Of a stretch of 64,000 nt of DNA, positions 25,510 to 37,249 are shown piece after piece. Origin of the DNA: Tipula vernalis (taxonomy: Eukaryota > Arthropoda > Insecta > Diptera > Tipulidae); contig OY282558.1 in NCBI GenBank assembly GCA_958295665.1, forward strand, positions 330,495,106 to 330,559,105, read 5' to 3'. Position 1 is the first letter of the stretch. Every line of letters begins with the position of its first letter. Both the position numbers and the translations under genes were made by a program. Under the pieces are notes generated by a model. The model saw only the letters and a program-made list of their open reading frames with translations. It was not told the DNA's origin and did not search any database.

Positions 25510-26980
25510 ATTTGATGGAAAAGGCATACTATTCGAAATTTGGTATAGATACTTTTTATTTTGCCTTGCGTGCAGGTTCATTTACCATGTTAATTTGTGT
25601 CTTTTAGAATTTCTAAATGTTTCATACATTAAAATATTAATTTTCAATTGCGGTATAAGAAAATCTTAAGACTTTCCACGTCGTAGATGAGTTCGACAAC
25701 CGCAGTAACAGAATCATTCAGTATTGCTAATTTAAACTAAAGACGGTCGCCCTGTTCCGTTCAAAAGTGACCCTGATATTTTTTTTAAGACAGCAGCTGG
25801 AACAAATGGCTAATATACCATGAAAAATGTACCTAAGATCTGTTAGTAAAAATTGAGGCAAGATATTTTTTACCCTTACGATTTAATACTGCGCATTAAT
25901 TACCATAATTTAATTTGATAATCTATTTCCAAAATGAATGAAACTTATTCCAACTGCTCCATAGGAATGGAGAGTTTCAATATCGTGTCTTAGATGAAAT
26001 TTGACCAATCTGTAATTGACTGTTTTAATTTTATATTTGATCACGCCTTCTAAATTTGATTTTCTTAATAAATAGTCCTTAATAAATTCCTTGCATTTCT
26101 TTCGATGTAATTGAGGAAGGCTATGTTCCATCGGATTTATAGCTTTGCCAAAACCTTTGTCAATTTAAATTAAACTATTGACGATTGTAAGATAAACTTT
26201 GTTCAATCAGAATTAAATGAAAACTAACCTGTTTTTTTGAAAATAGTTAAAATCAGTTGGACAAAGTTTAATTATGACTTAAAAAAAAAAATAATTTATG
26301 ATCGTGTAAAACCGTATAGTTAATTTAAATTGACAAAGGATCTTATTAATTTCTAAAAATAGTTTAATTGATTTATTGGAAATCGTTTAAGAGCTTTTAA
26401 AGACGGAAGGGAAGAAGGACCCTTACATGATTTTATGCTACCAAACACGACACGTTTCCCATCTATTCCACAGAAGGAAATACCACCAGAAAAATACAGG
26501 CAGATATTTTTTCGATTGTTTGTTTTTTCTTGGGGTGACTATTAGCAGTAATTGCCTAGTTTGAACTTATACAACGATCATTTTTGTTACGCTTACCGAG
26601 CTGAAGGTTAATTGAAAGGATTGAATTTGTCCCTTAAAATTGCCGTTCGATTGCTATCTGAACTGTATTTTCATTTCCTTAAATTACCAAAAATTAAACA
26701 CTTTGACACAAAATATAGTTAAGAACAAAGCCGAAAATATTTAATTTAAAGCAAAATTATCACACGAACCAAAACAAACCTCAAAGTAACGCCATTCACA
26801 CCGGAAAATTTCAAGTTAGCTTATTTTATATGAGTCCGTTTGAAATCTTTTTGATAGAGGAATTTATGATAAGAATGTTGAAGCGGGCCGAAAGGAGCAT
26901 ATCGGGGGGCATATCGGGGCATATTTCATCTAAGTTTTAATGAATTTCAATGAGTGTTTTTGGGTTTAGGTATTATTGAC
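25510..26980. other. Non-coding stretch
   Basis: Nothing recognisable apart from a short direct repeat of catatcgggg at about 26897-26925. Confidence 0.5.
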
Positions 26981-26989
26981 TTTAAATTT

Positions 26990-27185
26990 ATTTAGTTCGG
27001 AAAAGGTTTCATTCCATTCGGAGTTGGTTTCATTCATTCCGTAAAAGGTTTCATTGAATTCGGAAAATGTTCCTTTTAATTCGAAACAAATTTTATTCAT
27101 TTTGGAAATATTATCGCTTAGTTCGAAAATGGGTTCGATGAATACGAAAAGGATTTCATTTAATCCGAAAATCCAATAAGTAAGA
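26990..27185. repeat. Diverged minisatellite, about 24-bp unit
   Basis: Seven or eight diverged copies of a unit like ttcggaaaaggtttcattca. A minus-strand frame here yields a repetitive peptide (NETFSE-type repeats) only because the DNA repeats. A related array is at 59635-59705. Confidence 0.65.
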
Positions 27186-27847
27186 TTTGATTTGGTAAGA
27201 TAACAAGCATAAATCATTTTTGACAAAAAGTGTTGAGGTCACAGATTTTCAAATTTATCAAAAGTCTAAAACGGCGAGATATTAATTTATCTGCACCTGC
27301 CTAATATATTAACCTTAAGTTAAATTACAGATTAACCATCGTAACGTTATATCCCGATTCAGAGCTAAATCACACAGAGCCCAATGGAATAATGATTTGC
27401 TTGAATCTGGTACGTCCCTCACTCTAAAATTGTTAATTTGCTGGTCGTTAAGCCCTTTCACGCAAACGTCATGAATTAATCAAATCAATACTAAAAAAAA
27501 AGCCTACAAACAAAAACAGAAACGAAAATTACTCGTAGAATGATTAAAGAATTAGCATTTCGCTAAAAGCTTGTGGCACAAAGGAACAACTTAAAATTTT
27601 TCATAATAAACAGTATAATCCGAGCACTCTAAATAAAAATGATAACTAAAACGAGAAGCATCTTTGCGAGTCTCGCAAGATTAACCGTCTGATGTTTTAG
27701 TAGGATAATGTACCATAATTTAGTTTAGTCAAAAGTTTAGTCGAAAAATTCGACATGAGGCCGAACCGATGTTATTTCAATCTACATGTTTTTTTAGCAA
27801 TACGACAATAACCGTACTAAATCTGGTCACTAGAAAAGTCGAGTTTT

Positions 27848-28018
27848 GAGTGCGAGTTTACGACCTTTTTCTGATAAAAAATTTTCAACAAGCAACCAAA
27901 CGACGTAGTCTATTTTGTAAACAAATTTCCCCTTCCGAACATAATTCGTTTGTTTTCCATTTAAAATATATTGAATCTGCGGATAATTTTTTATCAGAAA
28001 ATGGTCGTAAACTCGCAC
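27848..28018. mobile_element. 171-bp MITE with about 34-bp terminal inverted repeats
   Basis: Ends agtgcgagtttacgaccttt (left) and aaatggtcgtaaactcgcact (right, inverted) are nearly perfect partners; the arms continue through ctgataaaaaatt. There is no coding capacity. Confidence 0.75.
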
Positions 28019-28388
28019 TGAATAAATAGTTGTATTGATAACGAAAGCAAAGTATAGCTATCGAAATTTATAGATCTACATAAATAAATTAACTGTGATA
28101 TAAAAAGTGTGTTTCAAAGTTTTGTATAAAATTCAAATAATTTCCACGAAGCTCAAAGATCAAATCGTAGAATTGCTCGTTAGTTCCATTTTCATAACAA
28201 ATATGTTGAGTTTAGGGGTTAAATCGATTTCGTTTAGCTATACCTAAAAACTTCTCAAGCATCAAATCCGCTAGGAAGGATCGATTGCATTCACCTGATA
28301 ACTATCCACAAATGCGCAGAAATGTAACCGAAAAATCAGTAAGAACATTACAGAATTTAACGAGATTAATTACTTAATTAGTATTTAG

Positions 28389-28788
28389 CATAAGAAGAGC
28401 GAAATTATTGAGTTTTGCCAATCCAGTTTCAATCTGAAGGTAAGTGTACGTTGTGAAAAAATATACACTACGAAACTAGCTAAATGTAACCAGGGTTACC
28501 AATAAACATAACTAAAGAAATTTGGCCCACAGGGTTGCGAACATAGTAACCAATTCAATTTTTTAGTGACTGAATTGCTAGAGAAGTAGAAAACAACCAT
28601 GTAGTCGAAGTATTAGCGAATTATACGCAATCCAAATTACTCGCAATACTCTTAATTATTTACAAGGTTGCATTCTATATCTAGAAAGTAATCAAAGGTG
28701 TAATTAGCAATTTAAATTCAGATCGTAATTCTCATTCAGATCGAAACTGAATTTGCAAAACTCTTGATACTTTCGCTCTTCGTAAAAA
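28389..28788. mobile_element. 400-bp inverted-repeat element
   Basis: The left arm 28389-28440 (agaagagcgaaattattgag, then ttttgccaatccagtttc) is matched by the inverted right arm 28733-28788 (gaagagcgaaagtatcaaga inverted). Just outside on the left, 28330-28378 resembles the arm of the cullin-carrying element at 9145-9197 (cagtaagaa..ttacagaattt). Confidence 0.6.
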
Positions 28789-29256
28789 AAATTATCTGGC
28801 TATGATCCGGAAGAACCTAATATTTAAAAATGAATTTAGGAAAATACTTAGTTATTTAGTTAAATAAATTTTTATATTTTGTGAGACCAGTTTAAAGAAT
28901 TTTGAAACGGGGTGCTCAATCAATCCCTAACTAGTTCCAGGCAACTTAAAATCAGTAACAATTGAATGTGGTTTTAAATTCAAACCAATAACCAACGAAA
29001 TGGCTGAAATTAATCACATTATGATCAATTAATGACACGATGTTTCCCGCATAAAAAAAATATCAAAAGTCACATCATAAGCTAAAGGACAGGATAGTGT
29101 TGTTTTGTATCATTTTACTAACAATAATGTACAGGGGATCTTACAACGAACTAAACCATTTTGAGACAATATCAAATTCAATGTGGAGCCATGTACGCTA
29201 CCGGCAGTGGAGTGAAAATGTCCTAAACCTCCCCAAATTAGTTTTGCTATGTCTAA

Positions 29257-29670
29257 TAAGGCCGTGCCCGAATATTGTAATAAATATTCAGACGTATTCA
29301 TTTTTGGTATAAAACACACTCTCCATATTATTACAGTCTATCCCTATTATACTTTTTGACATATTGTACAGTTTGTATTATGAGTAAAAAAACGTTTTAC
29401 CAATAATGGTGTTTTACGATCGAGCCAATTAGGATTAAGACGCCTTTAACTAAGATTCCTACAGTATGACAACGCCACAAATATTAAATTTTTGAATTAT
29501 TTTCATCGATTTTCCAACAAAAAAAAAAAAAAAAAACGTTGAAGGCGGAGAAATTACTACTCACAAAAATTATTACAATATTCGGGCAATAAAATTAAAA
29601 AAAATGGTAAAAGGAGAAAATTTCCCACATAAATGTCACAAATTATTATTTATCACGAACAGAAAACAAT
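29257..29670. repeat. Decayed MITE-like element with GGCCGTGCCCGAA end
   Basis: ggccgtgcccgaatattgta at 29261 has an inverted partner at 29565-29590 (tattacaatattcgggc). The flank to 29660 is an inverted relative of 15672-15730. An A-run of about 20 lies at 29519-29537. Confidence 0.5.
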
Positions 29671-29699
29671 AGAACCTAAATGGTGACAGAAAACAATAA

Positions 29700-32600
29700 A
29701 ACCTAAATGGTGATGTCTCAAAGTAGTACAGTAGTTTGTTTTAAGACACCTTGTATACAATTGGTTACAAAAGTGACGATTGCATCCTTTTTAATGTGAC
29801 TGCGTAAACGGTGCAACCTGGGTTTATTTACTGCATTCTAATCCGCTAAGAACGCACTGCTTCTTCTGCAAAACTAAATTGGCGGACTTGCATATAAACT
29901 GCGCAGCGGCCGAATTCTTGATTGCAGCCTTACTTTATTTCTCAATTCTAGAAAAGATTAATTTAGACAGTCATTCAGACCAAAATAAATTTTATAAACG
30001 ATAAAAATTGGAGAAAATCGTAGTTATCGTTGTACATACGCTACGGAACCAAGGAATTAAAATTAGAAAATATTTTAATGTTGGCTAGCCACAATGTCTC
30101 ATAAACAAGGGCTTGCAATCGATTATTCTCTGGAATCTAAAATCCATTAAAAATGGCCTGTTGACGGAAAACAAAAAATAGATAATAAAATAAGGCAAAT
30201 TTTGGCTGACAATTTTATTGTAATTCATACAAATTATCCGTAAATTATAACCAACAATATACAAAATTTAAAACTAGGCTTAAGGTAGTCCTTTTTTAAT
30301 TGCAAACTTTAAAAAATAAATAATTTTAAAATCAAAATAATAATTTAGGTACTTACATAGCAAATAGTATTGAAAATGCTTTTGTTATAATTCCCATTTT
30401 GTTTGACAAAATTTAAAACTTCAGTCATCTCCTTTAATTTTACATTTATCACTCTATTATATTTTCTTACTTATTATTAGTACATTCTAATTGTGTAAAC
30501 ATATTTAAATCGATATAATTTTTGTTTTTCAAAGTCACTTTTTTCCATTGGTTTACAAAATTAAGATGAATCTAAGGCAATCAATTTTAGTTCAAAAACC
30601 CAAAAATATTTGATGATAATCTTTAAACGTTAGAAAAATTGATTTCTTTATTATCGTTATACAACATAATCATGTTCCCGTACAAAAAAAAACTCATGGC
30701 TTAATGTAAAGCATTGTTATAACACTTTTAGCTACTTAACGCTTTTATAAAAACGCGCGAATCGTATAAACCTAATTTATACAGTCAACCAATAAGCTTA
30801 ATTAAATATAATTGAAAAAGTAAATTTGCTCTTGTGTATTGTAAATTTGTCAGACGACATTTTCGAATTTGAGTAAATATTAAAAATTTAATTTATTAAC
30901 AATTATGTGCTAATAAAAATTTACAATTGATTTATTTGTGTTTTATGGTTATTAAAATTGCAATTATTTTTACAAAAATTATTTTATAATCCTTTTTATT
31001 TAATTAACACTCAATTGATAACCATTCTGTTATTAAACCAAATAGATGGTAATCGGTTAATAAGGTTTTAATAAAAAAAATATTTTTTTTTTAATTATTT
31101 TGCATATTTCATTCAATTATTTCTATTCGCTATTAACATTAAAAACTACCAACTAGCTCAGTTTAAAACTTGTTCAATTCTGTGCTTAGGTTGTAATCCA
31201 GAGGCAATAACTTTTACAACTCTATCTAAAATCAAGTAAATTGAACAACCAAAATTTTTCTTCTTTTAAATTTAAATAAGCCTTATAAAGGTCCGAAAAA
31301 TAAATTAAAAATGGGTACCATGTTGCTTAATTTAAAAGGTATATGTCAATTAAATTGTGCGCGATTAAAAGCCAAATAACTGAAGAATGCTGAATCCTCA
31401 ATCAATTCGTAAGTGGTTTGACATTACAACAGGATCTGGACAGAACTTAACACTTTGCATAATTTCACTATCTTCCAAATTAAGAACATTTTATTTTTAA
31501 TTAAATAATTTGCCATTCCAAAAGGGAAAAAGCTGAGAAATAGCGACGGATGGGAAGTACAAAAGTGTATCTGTGGCTTTCGATAACTTTTGATTTTGTT
31601 TGGAATCAAAAGGCGCGTTGTAAAAATTTCGGTTAATTTTCGGTTCAATTGTTTGTTTGTAACTTACTAATCACTTAAAGTCGTGCTAAATGTCGTTATA
31701 GCGTACATCAGAAACAGGAATGATCAGCCACTTTTAGAGGTATGAAGTGGCTCGAGTTAATTGAAGTTTGTGGGCCTTTGCAATGAACAATATTACTCCT
31801 ACTCCTATTTTAATTTTAACAAAATCAATTTTTCATGACATTAATTTTGGAATGTAATGTTATTCATGCCTTTTTTCATGAACCCGAATTCCCAGTTTTC
31901 CAATACAGGGCAAGTAAATTTTAAATTCAATTTAATTATTTCCTAAATTTTCTTTGTTCGCAAATGTTTTATTTCTTTCAAATGAAAATTACTTGCTTGC
32001 TAGACGATTGAATATTTGCCCCGATGTCAGTGAAAAACTGTGTTAATAGTACGTTAAAAATTTTTGGAATTTCGATAGATTTATCAATAGATAGCCAATT
32101 TGGAGCCCCTAACTATTGGGGGACTGGGGAAATCCCTCCTCATTTACCTTGCCCGTAATGAGGCCTGAAAATGACCCCAAATAGGAAATTTGACCCTCAA
32201 CAAATGTATCATCAATTAGATATTGCAGATTTTTTGTAGAAAACTCCGAAATAGTACTAAATTAATAATAGTAGGTCGGCATTGATCCGCAGATTCAAAA
32301 AGCTTTGGAGAAACAGGATTTTATTACAATTCCTAATACTTTCCAAAACTACTTTCGTCCATTTCTGACACTTTTGTCCAAAACAAATTTTTGCTGAAAA
32401 AACAGTAACACTTTAAATACACTTTAAAAATAAAGTCGATGATTATCAGGTCAATCTAAGTCTTTGTGAGATAACGACATCTAAAAATGGAATGCTTGAC
32501 AAATTCCTTATTAAAAATTGCAAAAATCTTACAAATTTTAACGGGATCATGCCAATTTTGACCATTATGTTATGATTGTTAATCAACGGTAAACCGTTAC

Positions 32601-33200
32601 TTTAGTTTTTTAACGTAGTAAATTTCGAAACTTCGTCTGATTATATCGCAAATCCGCATAAATTGAACTTTGTTGCATTGAATTTCTTGAGATTTTTTTT
32701 GGAGAAACATTACGAACTGTTTTATATTTATTGTAATAACATATTTTAAGTCAGCCGACTTCATAAACCAGGTTCCAACTGGTTCATTGAAATGAGATAA
32801 TGAAAGAATTGAGTTACAATATTTTTTGAAAATTGAACCTACATCACTATCAAAATAAACGAATCATTTTTCAGAACACGTCTGGAAAAAATAAGTTGAA
32901 TAATATGTGTGATTTCGAATTTGATGTTGACGGCTTGTATTCGACGTGCTAGAATAGAAGCCGTCAGCATCAAATTCGAACTTAAAATGTGAGAGATAGA
33001 AATAGAAAAAAAATGGATTTTTCAAACAAATCATATGAAAAGTTATGTTTTTCTTAATTTTGTTTTTCTTAAATGAAAAATCTTATGAAATTGAAATTTG
33101 ATTTCTACGTTATTAAGAAGAATATTTGATAAATAAATGATTTAAAAATCAATTAATAAAATCTTGTTTATAGATATTTAATTAATGTCTTACTAGAACC
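29700..33200. other. Non-coding stretch with one strong hairpin
   Basis: AT-rich DNA without recognisable genes or elements. The exception is the hairpin at 32914-32980, listed separately. Confidence 0.5.
32914..32980 (+). repeat. 23-bp near-perfect hairpin with 21-nt loop
   Basis: Arm ttcgaatttgatgttgacgg plus ctt (32914-32936) pairs with 32958-32980. On the plus strand the only irregularity is one G-U pair, so a transcript in that direction would fold fully. The size resembles a microRNA precursor, but a MITE remnant or simple palindrome is equally possible. Confidence 0.6.
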
Positions 33201-33225
33201 CCTTTATTCACAAACACATCTTTAT

Positions 33226-33672
33226 GGGAGAAAGACAAAATCCCGAGGGTTTCAAAAAATCCCGACAGCACAAAATCCAGAGGATAAAAAATCCCGAGGA
33301 TACATAATCCCAAGGATACAAAATCCCGAGGGTACAAAATCCGAAGATAAAAACCCCAGTTCTGCTAAAATAAAAATCCCGATTTTGATTTTTCTTTAAA
33401 TTAAAATTTTCCTTCACCAGAAGGGGCGGTCCGGTCCGAATTAAAAAAAATGTGTCTTTCAAAACCAAGATTTTGAAAACCAGAATTTTGAAAACTAAGA
33501 TTTTGAAAACCGGGATTTTGGAAATCGGGATTTTGGAAACCGGGATTTTGAATCCGGGAACCTCAAAATTTCCTCGGAATTACGGGATTTTGTACTCTCG
33601 GGATTATGTACTCTAGGGATTTTGTACCCTTGGGATTTTGTACCTTCGGGATTTTGTCCCTCGGGAATATGT
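33226..33672. mobile_element. Foldback element made of GGGATTTTG minisatellite arms, copy 1
   Basis: The left arm (33230-33360) repeats aaaatcccgaggatac-type units. The right arm (33470-33672) repeats the inverted form in two styles: ttttgaaaaccggga, then cgggattttgtaccctt. The arms are thus inverted copies around a unique core of about 100 bp. A minus-strand frame is a by-product of the repeats. A sister element lies at 47830-48305. Confidence 0.7.
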
Positions 33673-33679
33673 CACCAAC

Positions 33680-34187
33680 CCATCTTTATCTCATGACGTG
33701 TCACATTTCGTTCATGTTTTTTTTTATAATAAAAAAATCTTCGTAAATAGCAAAGAGGTTAAACTAAAGAGGAGAAACCAACTTTTTGTTCTTACATGTA
33801 AAAAAACCATTTAGACTTTATTATTGTTAAAGAGTGGTTGTGCGTAGTTTGTTTATTTCTGGTCTATTGTATTTTAAAGTCTTTGATAAATAGTAAGTAA
33901 GATTTCAAAGAAAAAGTATATTTGTACAATTTTATTTTAATTATATTAATCAAATTACTAAATTTAAGTTATTGGTTTTCAAATATGTTATACTCAAAGG
34001 TTTGATTTAAATATAAACCTAAAAATATTTTCTTGTACGAGTATTTTTCATTGATAAAATTTTAATCAAAAATGTTCAATTTTACATATACCCTTTAAAT
34101 TAAGCTTCTTTTAAAATTGCTCTGAAGCTGATGGCTTTTATATCTAAGTGCTTTGCCAGACTGTGTAAAATGAGATTTAAAATGTCT
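33680..34187. other. Non-coding stretch
   Basis: Nothing recognisable; it ends at the target site of the hAT element. Confidence 0.5.
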
Positions 34188-34389
34188 ACTATGGCTAGTG
34201 ATGTAAACGGTAATATTCTCGGTGGTAATATTACCGGTAAAATAGGTAATTTTAGGTAATATTACCCAAAGTGGTATTACCGTGGTAATATCGGTAACAT
34301 AAAATACATTTTTTTCCAAACAAATCAACTAGTCTAAATGCATGATACCACTGCATTATACTTCCTTGTGTACTATTAACCTACTACAC

Positions 34390-35708
34390 CAAATTTTTGC
34401 TGTAAAATGTAATAATCTACACCTTTTTGCTGTTTCATTGACATATTCATTTGGCAAATACGTAATAGAGCTGGAATCTGACCCTCAATATGACCCATCG
34501 CTCTGCCTGGGAAAAACACCAATCACTATTTTAACTAGAAAAGTGGCTACAACGTCTTAGACGATGAAAAGCCCTAGTATGCTGGAATTCGTTGACAACA
34601 TGAGACCAAAGTAGCACCAGCTAGTCGATGAGCTATTACTCGTGGAATTTTCGTTTCTGATGCTCCAATAGGCTCTACGGCCTATGGCTTGCCGACTTTC
34701 TGGGCCTGTATTGATTTGTTCAAGAAATTGCAACTGTTCTATAAACTTCCTTCGAGATACTAACTTTCCAATCAATTGTTGGGCATTGAGTACCATCGCG
34801 TCGAAGGGTGAGTCTTACCAAAAACTGCCGGCACATCTGACGTTGCAGACCGAAACTTGGTCGAACATACGTATAGGGACTCCATAACAAATTATGTCAT
34901 CAATACACCTAAAGCCTTTTTCTATAAATCTAATCACTAAGGAAAATCGACATTTGACTTTTAAGGTTGCTTTTCGAAAAAGTAGAAGCGGTGGTTAAAG
35001 ACGTCGAGATTTATAAATTTATTGTACTTATTACTAAAATGGAACGAACAATAAAGCGTCCCGAAAAATGGTACATTCGATCTACATACATTCATGCTAC
35101 ATCAGGTATGCCCTGAAGGCGCTGGCTATCGAAGACGAAGTAAAGTCAGTTATGAAGGCATCTACGATCTCCTATTCGAAATTGTTCACTGTGTACTACC
35201 TCCGATTGCTCAATGGCCATCTTATTTTGAGTGTTTGCTGTTTTGTCTAAAGTGGTGTGCAATTTTGTTAATATAAAACAAACTTTTGAACAAAATAAAT
35301 GCGCTAATTACGAAGATCTTATAAGTATTCTCAAATTTCCTTGAACCAGCTATTCGAGGAAGGAGTCTTTTGAAATCACAGAAATTTGAAGCGACTGAAT
35401 TTATTTTTAATGTCGCAGAATTTCATCCAAAATATAAGGACAAAAATATAAGGGCAACCAAATAGTACTTCACCTTTAAGTATTTGGCGGTTCATATTTT
35501 GAGCATGCCTGCATCGAGAGCTGCAATGGAAAACACATTCAGTACCTATGGTATTTTACACGGCTCAACACGTAATCCATTGACTGTTGATCGTGCAGGA
35601 AAACTAATGTACATTTTGCACAACTTAAACCTGTCGAGATGTAACGCAGGAAGTATGGATAACGAAGATGAAGTTATTCTTTCTGAATCAAATACAAATT
35701 ATTATTAA
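34390..35708 (+). pseudogene. Broken hAT transposase
   Basis: Short frames in order resemble a BED-type hAT transposase. The clearest part is the C-terminal dimerisation domain at about 35484-35650: MPASRAAMENTFSTYGILHG, then RNPLTVDRAGKL and HNLNL. Before it, 34684-34887 and 35068-35250 carry fragments in shifting frames. After it comes an acidic tail (about 35650-35840, NEDEVILSE), which is common in this group. Stops and frameshifts prevent a full protein. It is bounded by hAT ends and target duplication, which makes the assignment firm. Confidence 0.75.
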
Positions 35709-35894
35709 TGGATGAAGCTGCATAATCATATTCTCTTGAAGAAGAGGATGACTTGGAAGAAAGTAAGAATAATTCGGTTATGGATGATGTTGAGGCTGAG
35801 GATAATAAATGCGTCGGCGGGGAGGAACCATACATTGATTAAAGAGTTTAATTGATCATAAACTCGTATTTATGTAAAATTTATTATTTACTGT

Positions 35895-36325
35895 AGGCGT
35901 TGAAGACGACCTTGCCGTTCTTCGGCGTCTACCGATGAACACCACATCAAGGAAGTCAAGGCTTTGGTGCTTAAAAATCGTCCATTGTCAATTAGAAATC
36001 TTGTTAACATCACAAAACTTTTGGACAGAAAACTTTTTGTTTTTGCATCATGATAATGCGCCGTCTCACACTGCGTTGATTGTACGTGACTATTTGGGCA
36101 AAAATTCGACCCATATTGTTTCGCAACTGCCCTTTGCATGATTTATCTCCGCTTGACTTCTGAATATTCCTGAAACTCAAGAAACCGCTCAGGGGACATC
36201 GTTTTGACACTTTAATATTTAATAGACTTTAACAACTGTTTCGAACACTGGAAAAAACGTTGGAATAAGTGTATTGTATCCGAAGGAGATAACTTTGAAG
36301 AGGATGAAATATATTTGAAAGAATA
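35895..36325 (+). pseudogene. Mariner relic with internal deletion, nested in the hAT element
   Basis: An N-terminal piece (RSSASTDEHHIKEVKALVL, then PLSIRNLV) runs straight into the C-terminal catalytic part in another frame: FLHHDNAPSHTALIVRDYL, DLSPLDF, KKPLRGHRFDT, then HWKKRWNKCIVSEGDNFE. The middle third is missing and the frame shifts at least twice. DNAPSHTA carries the second catalytic aspartate motif of mariners. It sits downstream of the hAT gene and must have inserted there, or been captured. Confidence 0.8.
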
Positions 36326-36427
36326 ATAAGCCGTTGGTGTTTTATTTAAAAATCTTACTACTTTTGTCAAGACGTCAAAATATTACTAGTGTTCTTTGGT
36401 ACAAATTGGAATTAAAATATTGAATAC

Positions 36428-36769
36428 AACCGAGCAAACGGCGTAGTGGTTAAAGCTGCGGCGATTGGATCGGGAGGTACCGGGTTCGAATCCCGATAGG
36501 CGGGATGCAAAAGGGATTTTTCATCATCTGATTACGATCGGTGATGACGATGAACACAACTATGACCCCCTGTTGAGAGTGCAGAATCCATGGGCCGACC
36601 CACCTTTCATGTCAGCACTATAGGTTGGCATGAAGCAATGCAATTTGCAGGTGGTTTATACAATGCGGGTCTATAGCCGTACGTCCTCGATTTGGCTACT
36701 ACTGCGTAAAGTAGGACGGTAAAATTAACTGCGAAAGAGTTGGGAGTGCTTTGATAAAAAAATAAAATA
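36428..36769 (+). mobile_element. tRNA-derived SINE with 14-bp target duplication
   Basis: The head has RNA polymerase III promoter boxes: A box tagtggttaaag (near 36443) and B box ggttcgaatcc (near 36483), in tRNA-like spacing. A tRNA-unrelated body of about 250 bp follows, then an A-rich tail. aaaatattgaatac is present at 36414-36427 and again at 36770-36783, a perfect 14-bp target duplication. The perfect duplication suggests recent insertion compared with its surroundings. Confidence 0.92.
36443..36494 (+). promoter_or_regulatory. Internal Pol III promoter (A and B boxes) of the SINE
   Basis: tagtggttaaag and ggttcgaatcc are about 30 bp apart, as in tRNA genes. The flanking stems do not form a proper tRNA acceptor, so it is not called a tRNA gene. 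Confidence 0.75.
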
Positions 36770-37249
36770 AAAATATTGAATACTAAGTGTATTACCTATT
36801 TTACCCGTGTTACCAGTAATATTACCGGTAACATTACCAAATTTAAAAATATCGGAAATTTTACAACAGTAACTATGGCTATATAGGCTAAACCCTTATT
36901 TTATTGATGCTAATAAGGGTTTTATGATTTTTAAAAGTCGTCTATACGCCTATTTGTTAATGTAAAAAATTGCGGCTTACGGAGATGTAGCAGGTTACTT
37001 ACAGGTTTCTCAGGTGTTTACCTGTTCCAGTTCATATCGATGTCATGAACCAATAATAATTTTAACCTATTTTTTCAGATGAAGCATTCCGTCAAATATT
37101 GAGAGTAACGGAGAAACAACGAAATTTATTCAAATTTATTTTTAAGCTCGACTAATTTAAAATTTGTTCTTATTGTATAATAAAATATCATAAAATATTT
37201 CAAGAGATAAAATATAATAAAGTCTAAAGTTGTTGTCGAAAGGATTTTA

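Larger units (their letters stand above)
34196..36871 (+). mobile_element. hAT transposon with perfect 8-bp target duplication
   Basis: The 8-mer actatggc sits at 34188-34195 and again at 36872-36879, exactly flanking inverted ends TAGTGATGTAAA (left) and TACTGTTGTAAA (right, inverted). Subterminal arms on both sides repeat ggtaatattaccggtaa words, the sort of motif transposases bind. An 8-bp duplication is the hAT signature. The interior holds a broken transposase, a mariner relic (35895-36325) and a SINE (36428-36769), which inserted later. Confidence 0.9.

Noticed and set aside
26966..27226. 86-codon frame with repetitive NETFSE-like peptide
   Set aside because: The repetition is produced by a minisatellite in the DNA; no start context or family match.
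33208..33468. 86-codon minus-strand frame rich in GILYPWDY-like repeats
   Set aside because: A by-product of the GGGATTTTG repeat arms. The same applies to frames at 48035-48454.
36428..36500. Possible functional tRNA gene
   Set aside because: A and B boxes are present, but the acceptor stem is not formed, and the sequence continues into a SINE body with tail and target duplication.
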